Assembly (NCBI RefSeq): GCF_963678635.1
Contig: NC_087071.1
Span: 34,341,680-34,405,679, forward strand
Source: Symsagittifera roscoffensis
Taxonomy: Eukaryota; Xenacoelomorpha; Acoela; Convolutidae
Reading direction: 5' to 3'
DNA: 64,000 bases
In this document: piece by piece, positions 23,462 through 34,400 of the stretch
Layout: every line of letters starts with the position of its first letter
How positions within the stretch are numbered: position 1 is the first letter of the stretch
The notes under the pieces: model-generated
The model's database searches: none
Told to the model about the DNA's origin: nothing
Seen by the model: the letters and a program-made list of their open reading frames with translations, nothing else
Translations under genes and position numbers: made by a program

Positions 23462-24329
23462 TGAAACAGTTCTTACTTGGAACCCACTTCACAAACTCCT
23501 CCCTGACAGCTTATTCTTTTAGTTTTAGTCAATTCGAAGCTTGAATCAAGAAATTTAAAACAGAATATCTATTACCTCATGCTTCTATAGAAAAGTACAT
23601 AAAAGCAACTTCGGGCACATAGCAATTAAATGTGCTACTTAATAAGTAAACGGGGCAATCCCTCAGGCTTGAAGGACCAAATGCGCGAAAAATTTATCAG
23701 CCAATCAGAACTCAAGAATAATTTCAGTCATATTTTGAACAATTTAAAGGGCATCGATTGGTTGAGAGTTTTTGCCAATTCGGCCCTTCGCGCACGAGAA
23801 CAGCTCCCGACAGACTATAATCCAAGCGTTGAAAATAGTATTCAATTATAGATTGTGGTGTGATTATCGAATTGCTGAGACAACAGGTTCCCAACTGAGC
23901 AGAAAAAAAAATCAAAAAGAAGCTCCGAAACGTCAAGCATATCATTCAAGCCAAAAACTAATATTGAGTAACAGAACGGAACTTAGTGAGACCTATTAGC
24001 TAGCAGCCATTTTGTTTGGAATGATTATTTGAAAGCGTCGAAATTTGAATTACCTCGGCGCGCTCAAACAAGTAATCTGTTGAAGTACCTGATAGTAATT
24101 GACCCGACTTTCGAACCAAAAGACGGATTATTTAAGCTCTGGCGTACTTTTTCTTCAGGCCAGTTCAACTTTTTAACTAGCCGTTTTTGAACAAAAATTT
24201 TTATACCATCTGAAAGGTGACTCAAACATAACACAAAGGCGAAGCGGAGCTTCGTATCACTTACGATGCAACGAAAAAGTACTATTGCAAGCTACTAAAT
24301 GGTCAGTGAGATGGAAGTAACTTGAAAAA

Positions 24330-24830
24330 ACTGGATATACGAAAAATTCAACCACAGAACAACAGACGAAAACACAATCACCACAATTAGGCAAGCTTTA
24401 AGTATTTCCTGAGTGCCACTATGCCAAACAAAACGCAATTACACGGCAATCGACCCGAAAACAAAAATGCCAAAACAAATGGTTGTCAAAAAACATTCAA
24501 AAATTTTTTTGAAAAACGAAAAAGTCTATCTCAGAAAAACAGACGAGAAACAGAACAACTAGCATGAAGCAAGCTTTTAGTGTTTTCTGATCGCCAACTA
24601 AGCCAACAACACGTAGTTAGACGCCAATTGATCTGAAATCAAAAAAACCGAAAGACTTATTTAGAATAACGAAAAATCGAATCTCAGAAAAACAGACGAG
24701 AAATACAACCACTAGCATTAAGCAAGCAGTTAGTATCTTTCAAGCTTCCACCAAGCCAACAACACATGGTTTGATATCAATTAAACCAAAACAAATGTCA
24801 AGGGAAATTGCTGTCACAAAAAACTTTGAG
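24330..24830. repeat. Diverged tandem repeat, three units of about 150-180 bp
   Basis: AACAGACGARAA-like starts near 24,360, 24,536 and 24,688 are followed in each unit by AAGCAAGC, AGT(A/G)TTT and a CCAACAACAC-like or related block, and a QIDPK-like AT-rich end. Units differ at many positions, so the repeat is old. Confidence 0.6.
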
Positions 24831-25154
24831 TGATTAAAAGCTTGATCTTTAAAATCACCTTTTATAATCAATTTTTATCTTTATACCGATGCAAAATATG
24901 TTGACTACACCGACAAAACAAGAGCCCAAATCATTTAGGCCGAATAAAGTTTCTAATCGAAAAAAAAACAAGAAAAAACGGCAAATATATCAATCCGGTA
25001 TAGTAACAGAAGTTAATCAAGACCCTTGAGACTACAATGAAACTGATTACAGCTCAAAAAAAATTTCTGATGGCAACTAAGTCGACAAAACATAAGCAGA
25101 CAAAATAAAATCCGACAAACCAGAAAAATATTCCATGCCAGACACTGAAAAATT

Positions 25155-25262
25155 ACAAGATCCGACAGGGACTCGAACCCCTCACATAAGATTTCATAGG
25201 TAACTGCATTAACCCCAGACCAAGTGCGATGACTTAACCTCTGACTTTTGATTTCATATGAA
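25155..25262 (-). repeat. tRNA-derived SINE or tRNA relic
   Basis: On minus, GGGTTCGAGTCCC (25180-25168) is a near-perfect Pol III B box. About 60 bp upstream, GGTTAAGTCATCGCACTTGG resembles the A-box/D-arm region of a class II (Ser/Leu-like) tRNA with a long variable arm. The 5' acceptor strand does not pair with the 3' one, so this is not a working tRNA. Confidence 0.65.
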
Positions 25263-25586
25263 CCAAAGGTATAGTGATTCGAGTGATTTTGTTAAACTAG
25301 TTGTTAACTCGAAAAAATCTATATTCCTATTTGATAACGATCGCTAATCGTAAGCTTAATAAGAAACTTGGTCGTTTGATCAATTTTTGCACAGTTATGA
25401 GGTTTTGGAAAATGACAACTTGGCTAATTTAAGACCCTTAACGCGCGATGTATTTCGTGCTATTAACGCGTCAGTGGGTATTTATTCTGCTCATAACTTA
25501 ATTTTATTAGAAATTAGGCAAGATGTTTGATGAAACTCATACATTACTAAAAGCTATGAAAATCACTTTTTATTCGGCATGGCGTG

Positions 25587-25602
25587 TGGGGGGGGGGGGG
25601 GG
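25587..25602. repeat. Homopolymer G run
   Basis: About 15 consecutive G bases; the run length may be unreliable. Confidence 0.8.
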
Positions 25603-26052
25603 ACTAATCGAAAAAAAAATCGAATTTTTTAAATTGGTATTTTCAAAAACTATTTCGAATACATTGCAGGGCAGTCGGAATATTCAGAGCTTCACCCTGA
25701 TATGAGCAGTCAAATTATTTTTATGAACAACTCTGCTTATAATGAAACGAAAATGTCTAAAAGAAAAAACAGTCCCAAAAAATGAAATTGGTGGCCTAAA
25801 ATCAACTAATAGCTTTCTTATCTTTTTCTTTGGACATCTCGCAAAAAAAAAGAAACAGAAAATACGTAACGATCAAATAATGGTTTAAAGAACTGCATTG
25901 GCAAGTAAAAAGCACTTGACTGCTTAGTTCATATTTATAGATTATAACTGATAAGGATAGGTTTTTATTTAAATTTTATTGTTCCGACCATTGAAAAAAG
26001 GAAAAACTTTGCATTCAGATGTGTTTTATTTTATTTTTTCATTTTTTCCTTT

Positions 26053-26134
26053 TCCACAGGTACCACAAATAATCATCGGACTAGGTTGAATGATCCACAG
26101 GTACCACAAATAATCATCTGACTAGGTTGAATGA
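26053..26134. repeat. Perfect-size 41 bp tandem duplication
   Basis: TCCACAGGTACCACAAATAA starts at 26053 and again at 26094, and the two 41 bp units differ at one base (ATCGGAC versus ATCTGAC). Confidence 0.95.
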
Positions 26135-26999
26135 TATAAGCCCTTTCAGCCGTGATTCGAAAGCCATTAAAAAACTTCCGAAAAATTCCTAGTGTAGAGG
26201 AAAAACCGGTTTGAAATTTTTTCAAACGGAAGCTAGTTTTCAAAGCAATATTTGGCACTTCACTGGCAAAAAATAAATTGAAAAAAAAACATTAAAAAAG
26301 ATAGAAGAAAAAATTCGAAATTTTTCTAAAATTGTTTTTGCGTTTAATTGTTTTTTTAGAAGATAACTGTAGTTGATTATGCCTAACTTTTTAACTTTTT
26401 ACTCGAGTGTATAATTTTATCATCACACCATAAAAAAAACTACATTAAATTGAAAAACTTAATAAATTGAAGAACTTTTGTTTGTAGATTTCATGAAAAT
26501 GGTCGCAAGATTATGTGCTACTTGAACAGCAACCGGCTATCGTTGGTCATTTTTGTGACTTATCATTATCAATTTCCGTAAAATTTGCAGGTTATTAATT
26601 TTTAGTTGCTTTCCATGAGCTACCTTGGCGATTAACTTCCACAAAAAATAAACGCAATTGTAAATTCAAAATGATACAAAAGATTAAGAAATCACAAACA
26701 AACAAAAAACTGAAATCTAAAAACTAAACAGTATTATTATCAGGAAAAAGAAGCATTCGAATTCAACCAACATCAATTGTAGCAAAATATCACCATATCA
26801 GTTAAAGTAAAAATGAAACTTGCATCGCAAGTGCACAACACGTTGAATCAAAATAATTGCTAATAATTGTTTCGTGTAGTTTTTTGACATAATAAAGCTG
26901 ACATACTTAGAAATTGGGTATTTCCAAGTAATTATTTTCAACATGGACACGTCAGCATTCAGCTTCAGAAAAAAGGCTGAAATTTCAATTTTTGTTCAT

Positions 27000-27232
27000 T
27001 CATCGGCAATTATCGGGCGGTTTGAACGCAATCTTCGCCATCTTTTCTTTTAACTCTCCTTGCGATTTCTCAACAAACTGCTGAACCAGATCAGCCGTGA
27101 TCGGCTTTCCTTTCAAATACTCTTCGGGCAGAGTCGAGAAGAACTCTTTGAAACTGCCGTCCAATACATGTACGAACTGACCCATTAGTTGTTTTATTAC
27201 ATAGGGAATTTTGGCTAATTTAGCCTCCTCTT
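27000..27232 (-). CDS. UBR7: UBR7 exon 6: C-terminal tail and stop
   Basis: It reads EEAKLAKIPYVIKQLMGQF, then SFKEFFSTLPEEYLKGKPIT and ADLVQQFVEKSQ, matching the human tail LKDYLKRFADEGTVVKREDI and QQFFEEFQ. The stop TGA is at 27002-27000. The acceptor is one of several AGs in a purine-rich GGAAGAAGAGGAG start, so the first residues are uncertain by a few codons. Confidence 0.8.
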
Positions 27233-30200
27233 CTTCCTTTTAATGTTGAGGAATCAAGTTTAAATTATTTGCTCTTATTTCATAAACATAAATTTGGTTA
27301 ACGCTTATTTGACTAGGTTTTGAAAATGATTGGAAGAACGTAACCGCTACGGCCATCGACTTTGAATGAAAATCAATAGGTAAAAAATTCTCTTAGTCTT
27401 TCAACACATACCTACAACTCATTTTTGACCAGCTAAAACTATTTTTTATGCAGAAAAATACCAATCGGGTGAATGTTAACAAAAAAGGATCACCCAAATA
27501 AGTACATCCCAATCTACCCTCCGTGAAACTTAATACCGACACTGATCTCTCGAGGGTACCGTTAAATAGATCCGACTTAAATTGATAATAGATATAACTT
27601 AAGCTCTAATTCAAGGTCGAATAAACTTGATTCCTTGTCGGCTTTTCTCGCTCGTCTTTCGTATTCCAACATTGAATCGTCCCAGTCCGAGACAAACAGA
27701 ATTCCGTTCAGTTGCAAATCGTTCAAGCATGAAGTGCATCTGCAGATATGTTTGCGCCATTCGTACTTCCAAAATGTAGCGAACGGCTCTTCACTTGATT
27801 CGTATGTTGCATAAGTTTCAGGACGCGAACAAGTTCTAAGCAAAATCAAATTAATAATGTTTCCTGGCATATTGAGATTATGCATGTTATTTACTTTCTA
27901 AGACCGCACACTTAAAGTCTAAGTCCGTTAACTCGACAACAGAGTCCCGTTAAACTGGTTTCGAAGCAGAAGTATAAAATAAATTTTATTGTTTTATTGT
28001 TTCACTTTCATAGTTTCATATAAATTATTATACATAGTTTCACCAAAAAGTATAGGTTGATTCATTATAATTCTGACAAAATCAAACAATATATTTTTTC
28101 AAACAATATTAAGAGAACAACTTGACCTCTTATTAAGAATAGACTAACTTGACATCAGATTTCTGAGATTCAGTTTCATCAACAGTTGGCAACTCTCCAG
28201 GTGCAAAAGCTCTCAATTTCTCGTAATAACACACCAATGACCTCGCATTTCCACCCATGCAACCATCACAAATCAACTCTGCAAAATCAGACTCCGTTTT
28301 CTCTTTATCATCTTCGTGTAATTTCAGATGGGTTAAGTGGAACCAATCTTCGCATACTATGCATTGGATCATGTCATCGGAACATGCGTCTGGGGCATCG
28401 TCAGGGTACGGTCGATGACACTTGCAGTTCTTTCCCATGAACGTTTGATCGTAATGATTTCCTGGAAAGAGCCAGATAAAAATCGCTGCCAATTTTAAGC
28501 CCAACTTTTTCAATATTTATGGACACGGAAAGACATTATCAACGAAAAAAAGATAAAGTATTTAGCAACTAAAATAAGTACATTTTTTGAAAATATCACA
28601 AGATATCCAGAATAGACATAAAATTAGAGGGCGCCGAAACGGAGCACTTACTCTGAAGATGAGGATATAATCAGTCATTAGCTAATCCGCAGAACCTGCA
28701 ATTTGGTATTTCAAATCTATCGATGAAACAAGCATTCTTTTGAAAATGAACGCAATTTTACCTTCTTTGCCGACTTTTCAGCCAATTTAATATTTTATCA
28801 GATTTCTTCAAGAACCTTAAGCCCAGCACCAGTAGGAAATAAAATCACTTTTTTGAATTTTCTGATTCTGCCTTACAATCAGACGCGGACTAAAGGTTTT
28901 TTGAAACTCGACCAGAGTGATTTTCTGCGCTCAAGCTAAAAAAAATTAAAGGCACTAATTTGTTTAAATCGTCTGCGCTACAGGCAAGTTTAAATAAAAA
29001 AACAGGCGCTAAATTTGCGACTGCTTACCATTATTGACTGGCTTCTTTTCTGCATTCAATTTGCACTTCTCTTTAAACTTCTCATTTCCACAATCACACG
29101 TGAAGTTTCTCTTCGTGTACATTTCTATTACTTCGTGTTTATCATCGTCTCCATGACAATTAATGGAGCACGCATAGCAACAAGCAGCTGGCTCAGTTTT
29201 ATCTGTCAGACAGAAGAAACAATTGTGATAGATGGGTTTGGTTAAAAAATAAAGTCGTTTTAAGAATATACGAATTTAAGAATATCTTTACAATACTAAA
29301 TTCTAGGCTATGCTCTTTCTCCTTTTCCCCCACTTGCAATTTTTTACTAGTAAACTTACCGTTCAGATTGTCCGATCGGTATGAAAATCGACATGCAGAC
29401 TAATTAGGCTATGCCAAACATATTTGGTCTTTATAATTAAACTTGTAAAACCACTGGTTACCTTATAAAATTGATGGCCGTGTGAGGTGGGGGGAAAGGA
29501 AAAAGAGCCCTAGGCTATGTTAAGTTGAACATGGATGAGCGAAATGTCTTTCTTCTTTTCAGGCCTATCGGTTCGTACACGGTAATACATACAAAATGCC
29601 TACGACCCATTTTGACCGCGTTTGTGTCCAGCAATACAATTCCATCGAGGACCATCCTAGTCGTCTCGATACTCACATTTTGTACACCAGACTCAAAAAT
29701 TCCTCGGTCCCATAACAATAACTTAAGTTCAACCGGGCAAATCAAACTGATTGAAAGCTTGATGGCTGCTTGCGTTGATGTTCCCTAAACTCTTTCCTGA
29801 GGCTGAGAGGAAATGGCGTGTTTCCCAGTGAGCAAATCATGAACGCAGTCAAGATTGCAGCATGACTTGGGGCAGGCGCACTCAACGACTAATTGTTTGA
29901 GACTCAGTGAAATTATACGCATCGATATACTCAGAAGGGACGGTGACTTGTGCCCTTGTCAATGCCAACTGCGCACATAACTGTCGGTAGGTCTCTTCGA
30001 CGAGTGCAAGATCTGCGCGTCGCTAGCTAACGTCATGCGAGTTGGACGCAGCCAATGCAGAGGGGCTCCGCAGTGTTGACACAAGTATTCCACGTGGTAC
30101 TTAGTAATAATTTCTGGCTCAAATCGAAAGTATTGATGGTGAAACTTAACTTCATGCACTTCTGTTGTGGTTGTTGTTGTTGTTACCGTTGTTTGGGTCG

Positions 30201-33200
30201 CGTCCCACATGTTCTCGCCGAGTTCGAGGAACGTTGCGACCTCCGTCAGCCGAAGCCACAAGCCTATTGGGGTCAAGTTTGTTCTGTTGTGGGGACAGTT
30301 AAATTAGTGTAGTGCAGTGTTGGGAGCAGGGTAGAAGGGAAAGTTTGGAAGGACATTAGGGTATATCCTATTCATTTAAGTAATTAAGAGGGGGCTGTAT
30401 CCTGATCTTGTTTGGGCGAGGGTGCGCCCAGTTGAGCGTGGAGGGTCTGTTCAGTTTTTGGAACTTCTGGGCGTCATAAGGGGAAGAAATTTTGGTGGGG
30501 AGGGGCTTCGTCTATGGCTTTCTGCACTCAGTTTGTGAGTATATTCTTTACAAACGTTTTAAAATTGCTGTTTATGAACGCTTTGAGGTGGTTAAAATCG
30601 AAATAGTCAAACTCGTTTGCCTCTTGTAAAATTTGTTCAAGTTCCTCTTTAAGATTTTAAGATGTTCTCACGTTGCTGGCGGGGCGGTGAGTATAGTAGA
30701 AGACGAGGGGAATTATTGGCGAGCAGATCCTGAGGATGAATTATGAGGCAAGGAGTTTGTGGTAATCTTTGACGTTAAATAGTTTGCACTCTGAATGTAG
30801 GTGGTCAATGTTGCTCATCTTAGTACATCCAATCACTATCCGCAGAGCTGCATTTTGCACTATTTGCACTTTACTTATGGATGGATCACTCCCGGCGTGA
30901 GACGAAGCTGGACAGGCGTAGTCCAGGGTTGGTCTGATTTAAGTTTTGTAAGTAATATTTAAAGTACTAAAAAGTCGTGCAGTGTGTTAAGATACTTACT
31001 TTAAGTGTCAAAGGCATGTTTTCTGTCGCGTGATTGGAGTAAGGGGTGAAAATCATCAGTATATGAATGAAGTTTGACGGAAGCCTTGTGTGCACACTTG
31101 CCTGCCGCTCGATGGAAAACCATTTAATATGCTCTCTGGTACAACGGTGCCGTGAATAAGATCCAGTAATGTGCGATGATAGACAATGTCAAATGCACTT
31201 GTATAGATTTAAGGTAGCTAGCACGGTTCTTTCAGGTGGTCGTGTTTAATTAAAAACTAGTGCTAATAAAAAAACTCAAGAGTTGATAGTGCCGTATTGG
31301 TTGAGTGGTGTGGACGACAGCCGTGCTGACGGTCAGCTTTAGGGAGATTTTTTGTTTAAAACGCGATGGAATAAAAATTTTAAAATTGTCACTGCTGGGC
31401 TCAAAATCGAGACTGGGCGGTAAGAGTCCGATAATTTAACGTCTCTGGTTGGTATTGGTAGAAAAAGACTACTTAGGGTTGGTATTGGTAGAAGACTAAT
31501 TAGGGTTACTTAAAATTGATGACAGTTGATCCCATACAATATTGACAAGAAGCAAAAAATTATCAAAAAAGCGCTCGTTTGGAGTTTAAAAAATGGCGGT
31601 CCCAAAACTGTGCTATTTAATAATTAACTTAGTCCTCAAGGTTATATTATCTAACATGGGGCAATCCAATACACCGCCAGAAAGACTCAAGAGTGAAAAA
31701 AGGAAAAGTCCAAATATTGCAGTGAGCCTCAACTTCTCAAGACACAACGCCAATAAAAAATACTTGAAGATGCAATGGAGAAAAAAATCCTAAAAATAAG
31801 GTATTTTGATTTTTCGCTTTTTATGGTAACGTAGGAAAAACTGAACGCGCGACTTTCAAGTCAGTTTGTTAGACTCAATTTACGAGGGCTTCGATAGAAG
31901 TTTTGGTCGTCATGGTGAATTGATTGACTAGCTTAATAGAATTTGTAGAAGTCAACTGTATTTTCTTACACTTAGGAATAATTTTCGTGTTCGTCTTTCA
32001 TGTTATTGCTGAGTTGCTACCGTTTTTCTGAGCCTCATTTTTTAGACTGCGCTATATGAAAGGGACTACTATAATTTGAGCTGTGAGCGCACTGAGTTTG
32101 AACTTAAAGTTTTTCTCACCCGCCCCATTTGACATTTTTTGCTACACTTCTCGTGAAAATGAATCACAACATCCAAAGTTCGCCCCGAAGTTTTTCTGAC
32201 ACTTCTATTTTAATTTTTCTTGCAATAAATTTTATCAAGGTTCGTGTAACTTTATAATAACACAACAACGCTCTTTGAGAACCCATCTATCACAATATTA
32301 CCTTTCACACAAGTTAGACATGCATATAAAGGCTGTCTAGTCATAGCTCCCAGTTTATACGTGCATTCATCATCTCGTAAACCACCAAACATGGACGATA
32401 CTTCATCGTAGTCTGCCAAAAAATCTTCCATCGTAACTATCTCATCGTCATCAACCGAATCAGTTTCATCATTGGTTGAAATTTTGATTTCCGAAGTTGA
32501 ACTTATTTTCTCTTCATCTTTATTGCTCTTTTCTGTACATTCCGATTTGGTCACATTTTTTTCACTTGTAAGATTAAATGCCGAATAATTCTTTTCATAA
32601 ACAAGTTCAGCGTTGCTGACGTTTTCCACGCATGTAACTTCATTCAAACTTTCGTTGTTTTCAACCGTCGTTTTCTTTTCAGAAGAAGTTGCCGTTTGCA
32701 AATGTTGAGCTTTTTGGTCCGCTTTGCTGGCAGAAAACGCATGATTGTTAGCAATTTTTTCACATTCTTCATTCAGAAAATCGGTTGATTTGTCCGTTTG
32801 GTTTAACTGTGCTTCAGTAACATGCAAATTTTCTTTGTCATTACTCAAAATAGATTCATCGTCATTCGAAGTAATATTCATTTTTTCGGTAGTCACAAAA
32901 TCTACTGTTGATTTATCAATTTTGTTTTCTATGTTTTGCGTTTTTTCACATGATGCAAGACATTCGACATCTTCAATTTGAGAGGCCTAAAAATAAATTA
33001 AATCTGTACGCTGAATTGTTTTCGATACAATTCATCACTAACATACTTTTTACCTAGGTAATATAATAAAAATCATGCAATTGAAATGAACATTTTTGAT
33101 CAAAATATCCAACTTTTCTAAGCTTCTAATTTCTACGTCTAAATCTGTTCTTTGGATTAGATGAGACATAATAGGTTGAAAATATTATCCTTAAAACGAC

Positions 33201-33271
33201 AATAAAATGCTACTTGCCTTCAATTCAGCTTCTGGTTCAATTCGAGCGCGTTTTTGTGAGGGCTCATCCAT
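27000..33271 (-). CDS. UBR7: UBR7-like E3 ubiquitin ligase (UBR box plus PHD), six exons
   Basis: Exons 33271-33218, 32986-32302, 29202-29029, 28461-28149, 27835-27627 and 27232-27000 give 555 codons with consistent phases (0, 1, 1, 2, 1). Order of domains: acidic Ser/Thr/Asn-rich N-terminal region (about residues 20-190), UBR-type zinc box (about 215-300), PHD-like finger (about 310-360), linker, then the conserved Trp/Cys C-terminal block (about 415-475) and a helical tail. In the family the PHD has been linked to H2B monoubiquitination. Human UBR7 is about 425 residues; the excess lies in the N-terminal acidic region. The exon 5/6 junction is the least certain. Confidence 0.9.
27627..27835 (-). 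CDS. UBR7: UBR7 exon 5: conserved Trp/Cys block
   Basis: Acceptor TTGCTTAG at 27837-27836. It contains FWKYEWRKHICRCTSCLNDL and LFVSDWDDSMLEYERRARKA, aligned with human YWPLNWRSKLCTCQDCMKMY and LFLTDEYDTVLAYENKGKIA. The proposed donor is TCAA/GTTTAT at 27626, chosen because it gives the phase required by exon 6. A longer version reading on through SLFDLELELK cannot be excluded if the splice site is non-canonical. Confidence 0.82.
28149..28461 (-). CDS. UBR7: UBR7 exon 4: PHD-like finger
   Basis: Acceptor TTTCCAG, donor GTCAA/GTTAGT at 28148. It starts NHYDQTFMGKNCKCHRPYPD and continues DDMIQCIVCEDWFHLTHL and ELICDGCM, matching the human UBR7 PHD (NDNFFGLYCICKRPYPD; EMIQCVVCEDWFHGRHL). All PHD Cys/His ligands are visible. 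313 nt, phase 1 to 2. Confidence 0.93.
29029..29202 (-). CDS. UBR7: UBR7 exon 3: second half of the UBR box
   Basis: Acceptor CTGACAG, donor AATG/GTAAGC at 29028. It encodes KTEPAACCYACSINCHGDDD, then HEVIEMYTKRNFTCDCGNEK: the Cys/His ligands of the UBR zinc box in the family order (C..C..C..CH...H...NF.CDCG). 174 nt, phase 1 to phase 1. This frame is on minus, opposite to the long plus-strand frame over the same bases. Confidence 0.9.
29223..32295. repeat. Inverted repeat at both ends of UBR7 intron 2
   Basis: TTGTGATAGATGGGTT at 29223-29238 and its exact reverse complement at 32280-32295. The outer arm begins 5-6 bases inside the donor and the inner arm ends about 20 bases from the acceptor, so the two intron ends could pair over 16 bp. 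Confidence 0.9.
30560..31225 (-). pseudogene. Dead LINE reverse transcriptase 3' part in UBR7 intron 2
   Basis: On minus, SAFDIVYHRTLLDLIHGTVV (RT motif with AFD) is followed, after frame loss, by RPTLDYACPASSH and VQNAALRIVIGCTKMSNIDH, a hallmark of the C-terminal end of jockey/CR1-type LINE polymerases. Stops interrupt it. It lies in the same orientation as UBR7. Confidence 0.75.
32302..32986 (-). CDS. UBR7: UBR7 exon 2: acidic region and start of UBR box
   Basis: 685 nt, acceptor TTTTTAG/GCC at 32988-32987, donor AAAG/GTAATA at 32301. The first 190 residues are rich in Ser, Thr, Asn, Glu, Asp and Lys and look disordered. They are followed by EEIVTMEDFL-like text (DDDEIVTMEDFLADYDEVSS), then the first zinc ligands in DDECTYKLGAMTRQPLYACL and TCVK. 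Human UBR7 has CSYSQGSVKRQALYACSTC at this place. Confidence 0.88.
33218..33271 (-). CDS. UBR7: UBR7 exon 1 (copy A, complete gene)
   Basis: Reads MDEPSQKRARIEPEAELK, 18 codons from ATG 33271. It contains a basic KRAR patch like a nuclear signal. The donor is AAG/GCAAGTAG, a GC-type 5' splice site with an otherwise perfect consensus. A near-identical copy lies at 35030-35083 in the tandem duplication. Confidence 0.85.
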
Positions 33272-34400
33272 GTTTATCAACACAAAACAAACCTCTAAAA
33301 CTAACAAAAAAATAGTTAAATCGCCACAAACAGTTTTTATTACTTTTTGAAACATCAAAAAAAGCTGAAAAATTTCAAAAAAAAATAGTTTCAGTTTTAA
33401 GTTGTTGCTGAATTTCGCCTAAATTTTACAGGTCATGATGGTAGTTCAATTGACAAAATGGCAGTACAACCAGCATTTCCTGCTTATGTCAAGCATTTAA
33501 CCGCTCATTCGGCCAAATGTTAAGAGTTGGCCTCTCAAAAAATTTCTAGCCTAATTGATCCATCGACCAACAGCGAATACTTTTACCTAATTGCCGCCAA
33601 TTAAACATAAACAAATGGACTAACATTAGTATCCAGACAGCTCTAGCAAAAGCTCTGAAGATTCCAATTGATCTTAAATTGTCTCAGAAAACATAGCCAA
33701 CAGACAGTAAGAAAAGAGTAATGAATCTCTTTGAATTTATAGAACAATATATGATTGGCGCTTTTTTGATTAAAAACCCAACTTGAGACAACTGGATCAA
33801 TAGCCAAAGTTTTTATTCCGTTGGAAATCTAAAAATTAAATTCCACCTACCAAATTAGAAATTGTTCACGTTTTTTTGCGCCATTTCCGCGTTCGTATTT
33901 GGAGAGTGCTGCTTACGTAACTTTCAGCAAATGAATTTTAATTGAACTCAAAGAGAAGTGCATATACAGCTAAGTGCATTCATAAATGCATTAAAAGGTA
34001 TGAATGAACATCTGTAGTTATTAGAGCATTTTAAGACTTTCTGAAAAAAAAATCACCAAGAACTAAATTAGAGACTTCACTACGTCCATTCCTCTTAAAA
34101 CCTGATTTAAAAATGATTTTTGCAATCTTCAAAAAACATCCAGCTACGTTAACAAAAATGCGGTCACAAATACAAAAATTTGGTTTGAGACTTAGACGAT
34201 TATTTAAGATAATGAAACAAACAAGCTTAAAAATACGCGCTTACGCGCTGAGCATCATAGATTCGTCCAGCAATTTGGCCAACTTTCAAACATCCACAAC
34301 TTTTCATCATTTGAATTCAGGAAGTCAATATCTTGAAACTTGTTATATCTCTCAGCAAAAAAAAATATCTGATTGGTCACTATTTACCTTTTCTGCTGAT
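33272..34400. other. UBR7 upstream region with an unassigned 107-codon frame
   Basis: Must contain the UBR7 promoter (minus). A plus-strand frame at 34113-34436 (107 codons, MIFAIFKKHPATLTK at its start) is kept in the duplicate at 35930-36253 with a few changes (Ala to Gly, Ile to Lys). It has no recognisable domain, is basic and AT-driven, and its last residues run into the hAT terminal repeat. Probably chance. Confidence 0.4.

Larger units (their letters stand above)
22926..26999. other. Intergenic region between UBR7 and DARS1
   Basis: About 4 kb, AT-rich, between the 3' end of UBR7 and the 5' end of DARS1, both on minus. It must hold the DARS1 promoter and the UBR7 3' UTR; no TATA box or clear AATAAA for UBR7 was identified. 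Recognisable contents are a C run, a three-unit repeat, a SINE, a G run and a 41 bp duplication (listed separately). The 73-codon frame at 23630-23851 has no recognised homology. Confidence 0.6.
29203..32301 (-). other. UBR7: UBR7 intron 2 (3.1 kb)
   Basis: Starts GTAATATTG and ends CTGTCTGACAG. Both ends carry the two arms of a 16 bp inverted repeat. It contains a dead LINE piece near 30,560-31,225, a short (GTT)n run near 30,167-30,184, and otherwise unassigned sequence. Minus-strand frames at 29515-29745 and 29959-30276 show no recognised domain. Confidence 0.8.

Noticed and set aside
24330-24830. CRISPR-like array
   Set aside because: Only three long diverged units with no short identical repeats or unique spacers; and the DNA is from an animal genome.
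25155-25262. Functional tRNA gene
   Set aside because: The B box is good but the acceptor strands do not pair and the anticodon arm is not convincing, so it is annotated as a SINE or tRNA relic.
29015-29245. 76-codon plus-strand frame with membrane-like text
   Set aside because: It is the opposite strand of UBR7 exon 3; the hydrophobic look comes from reading a Cys/Lys-rich exon backwards.
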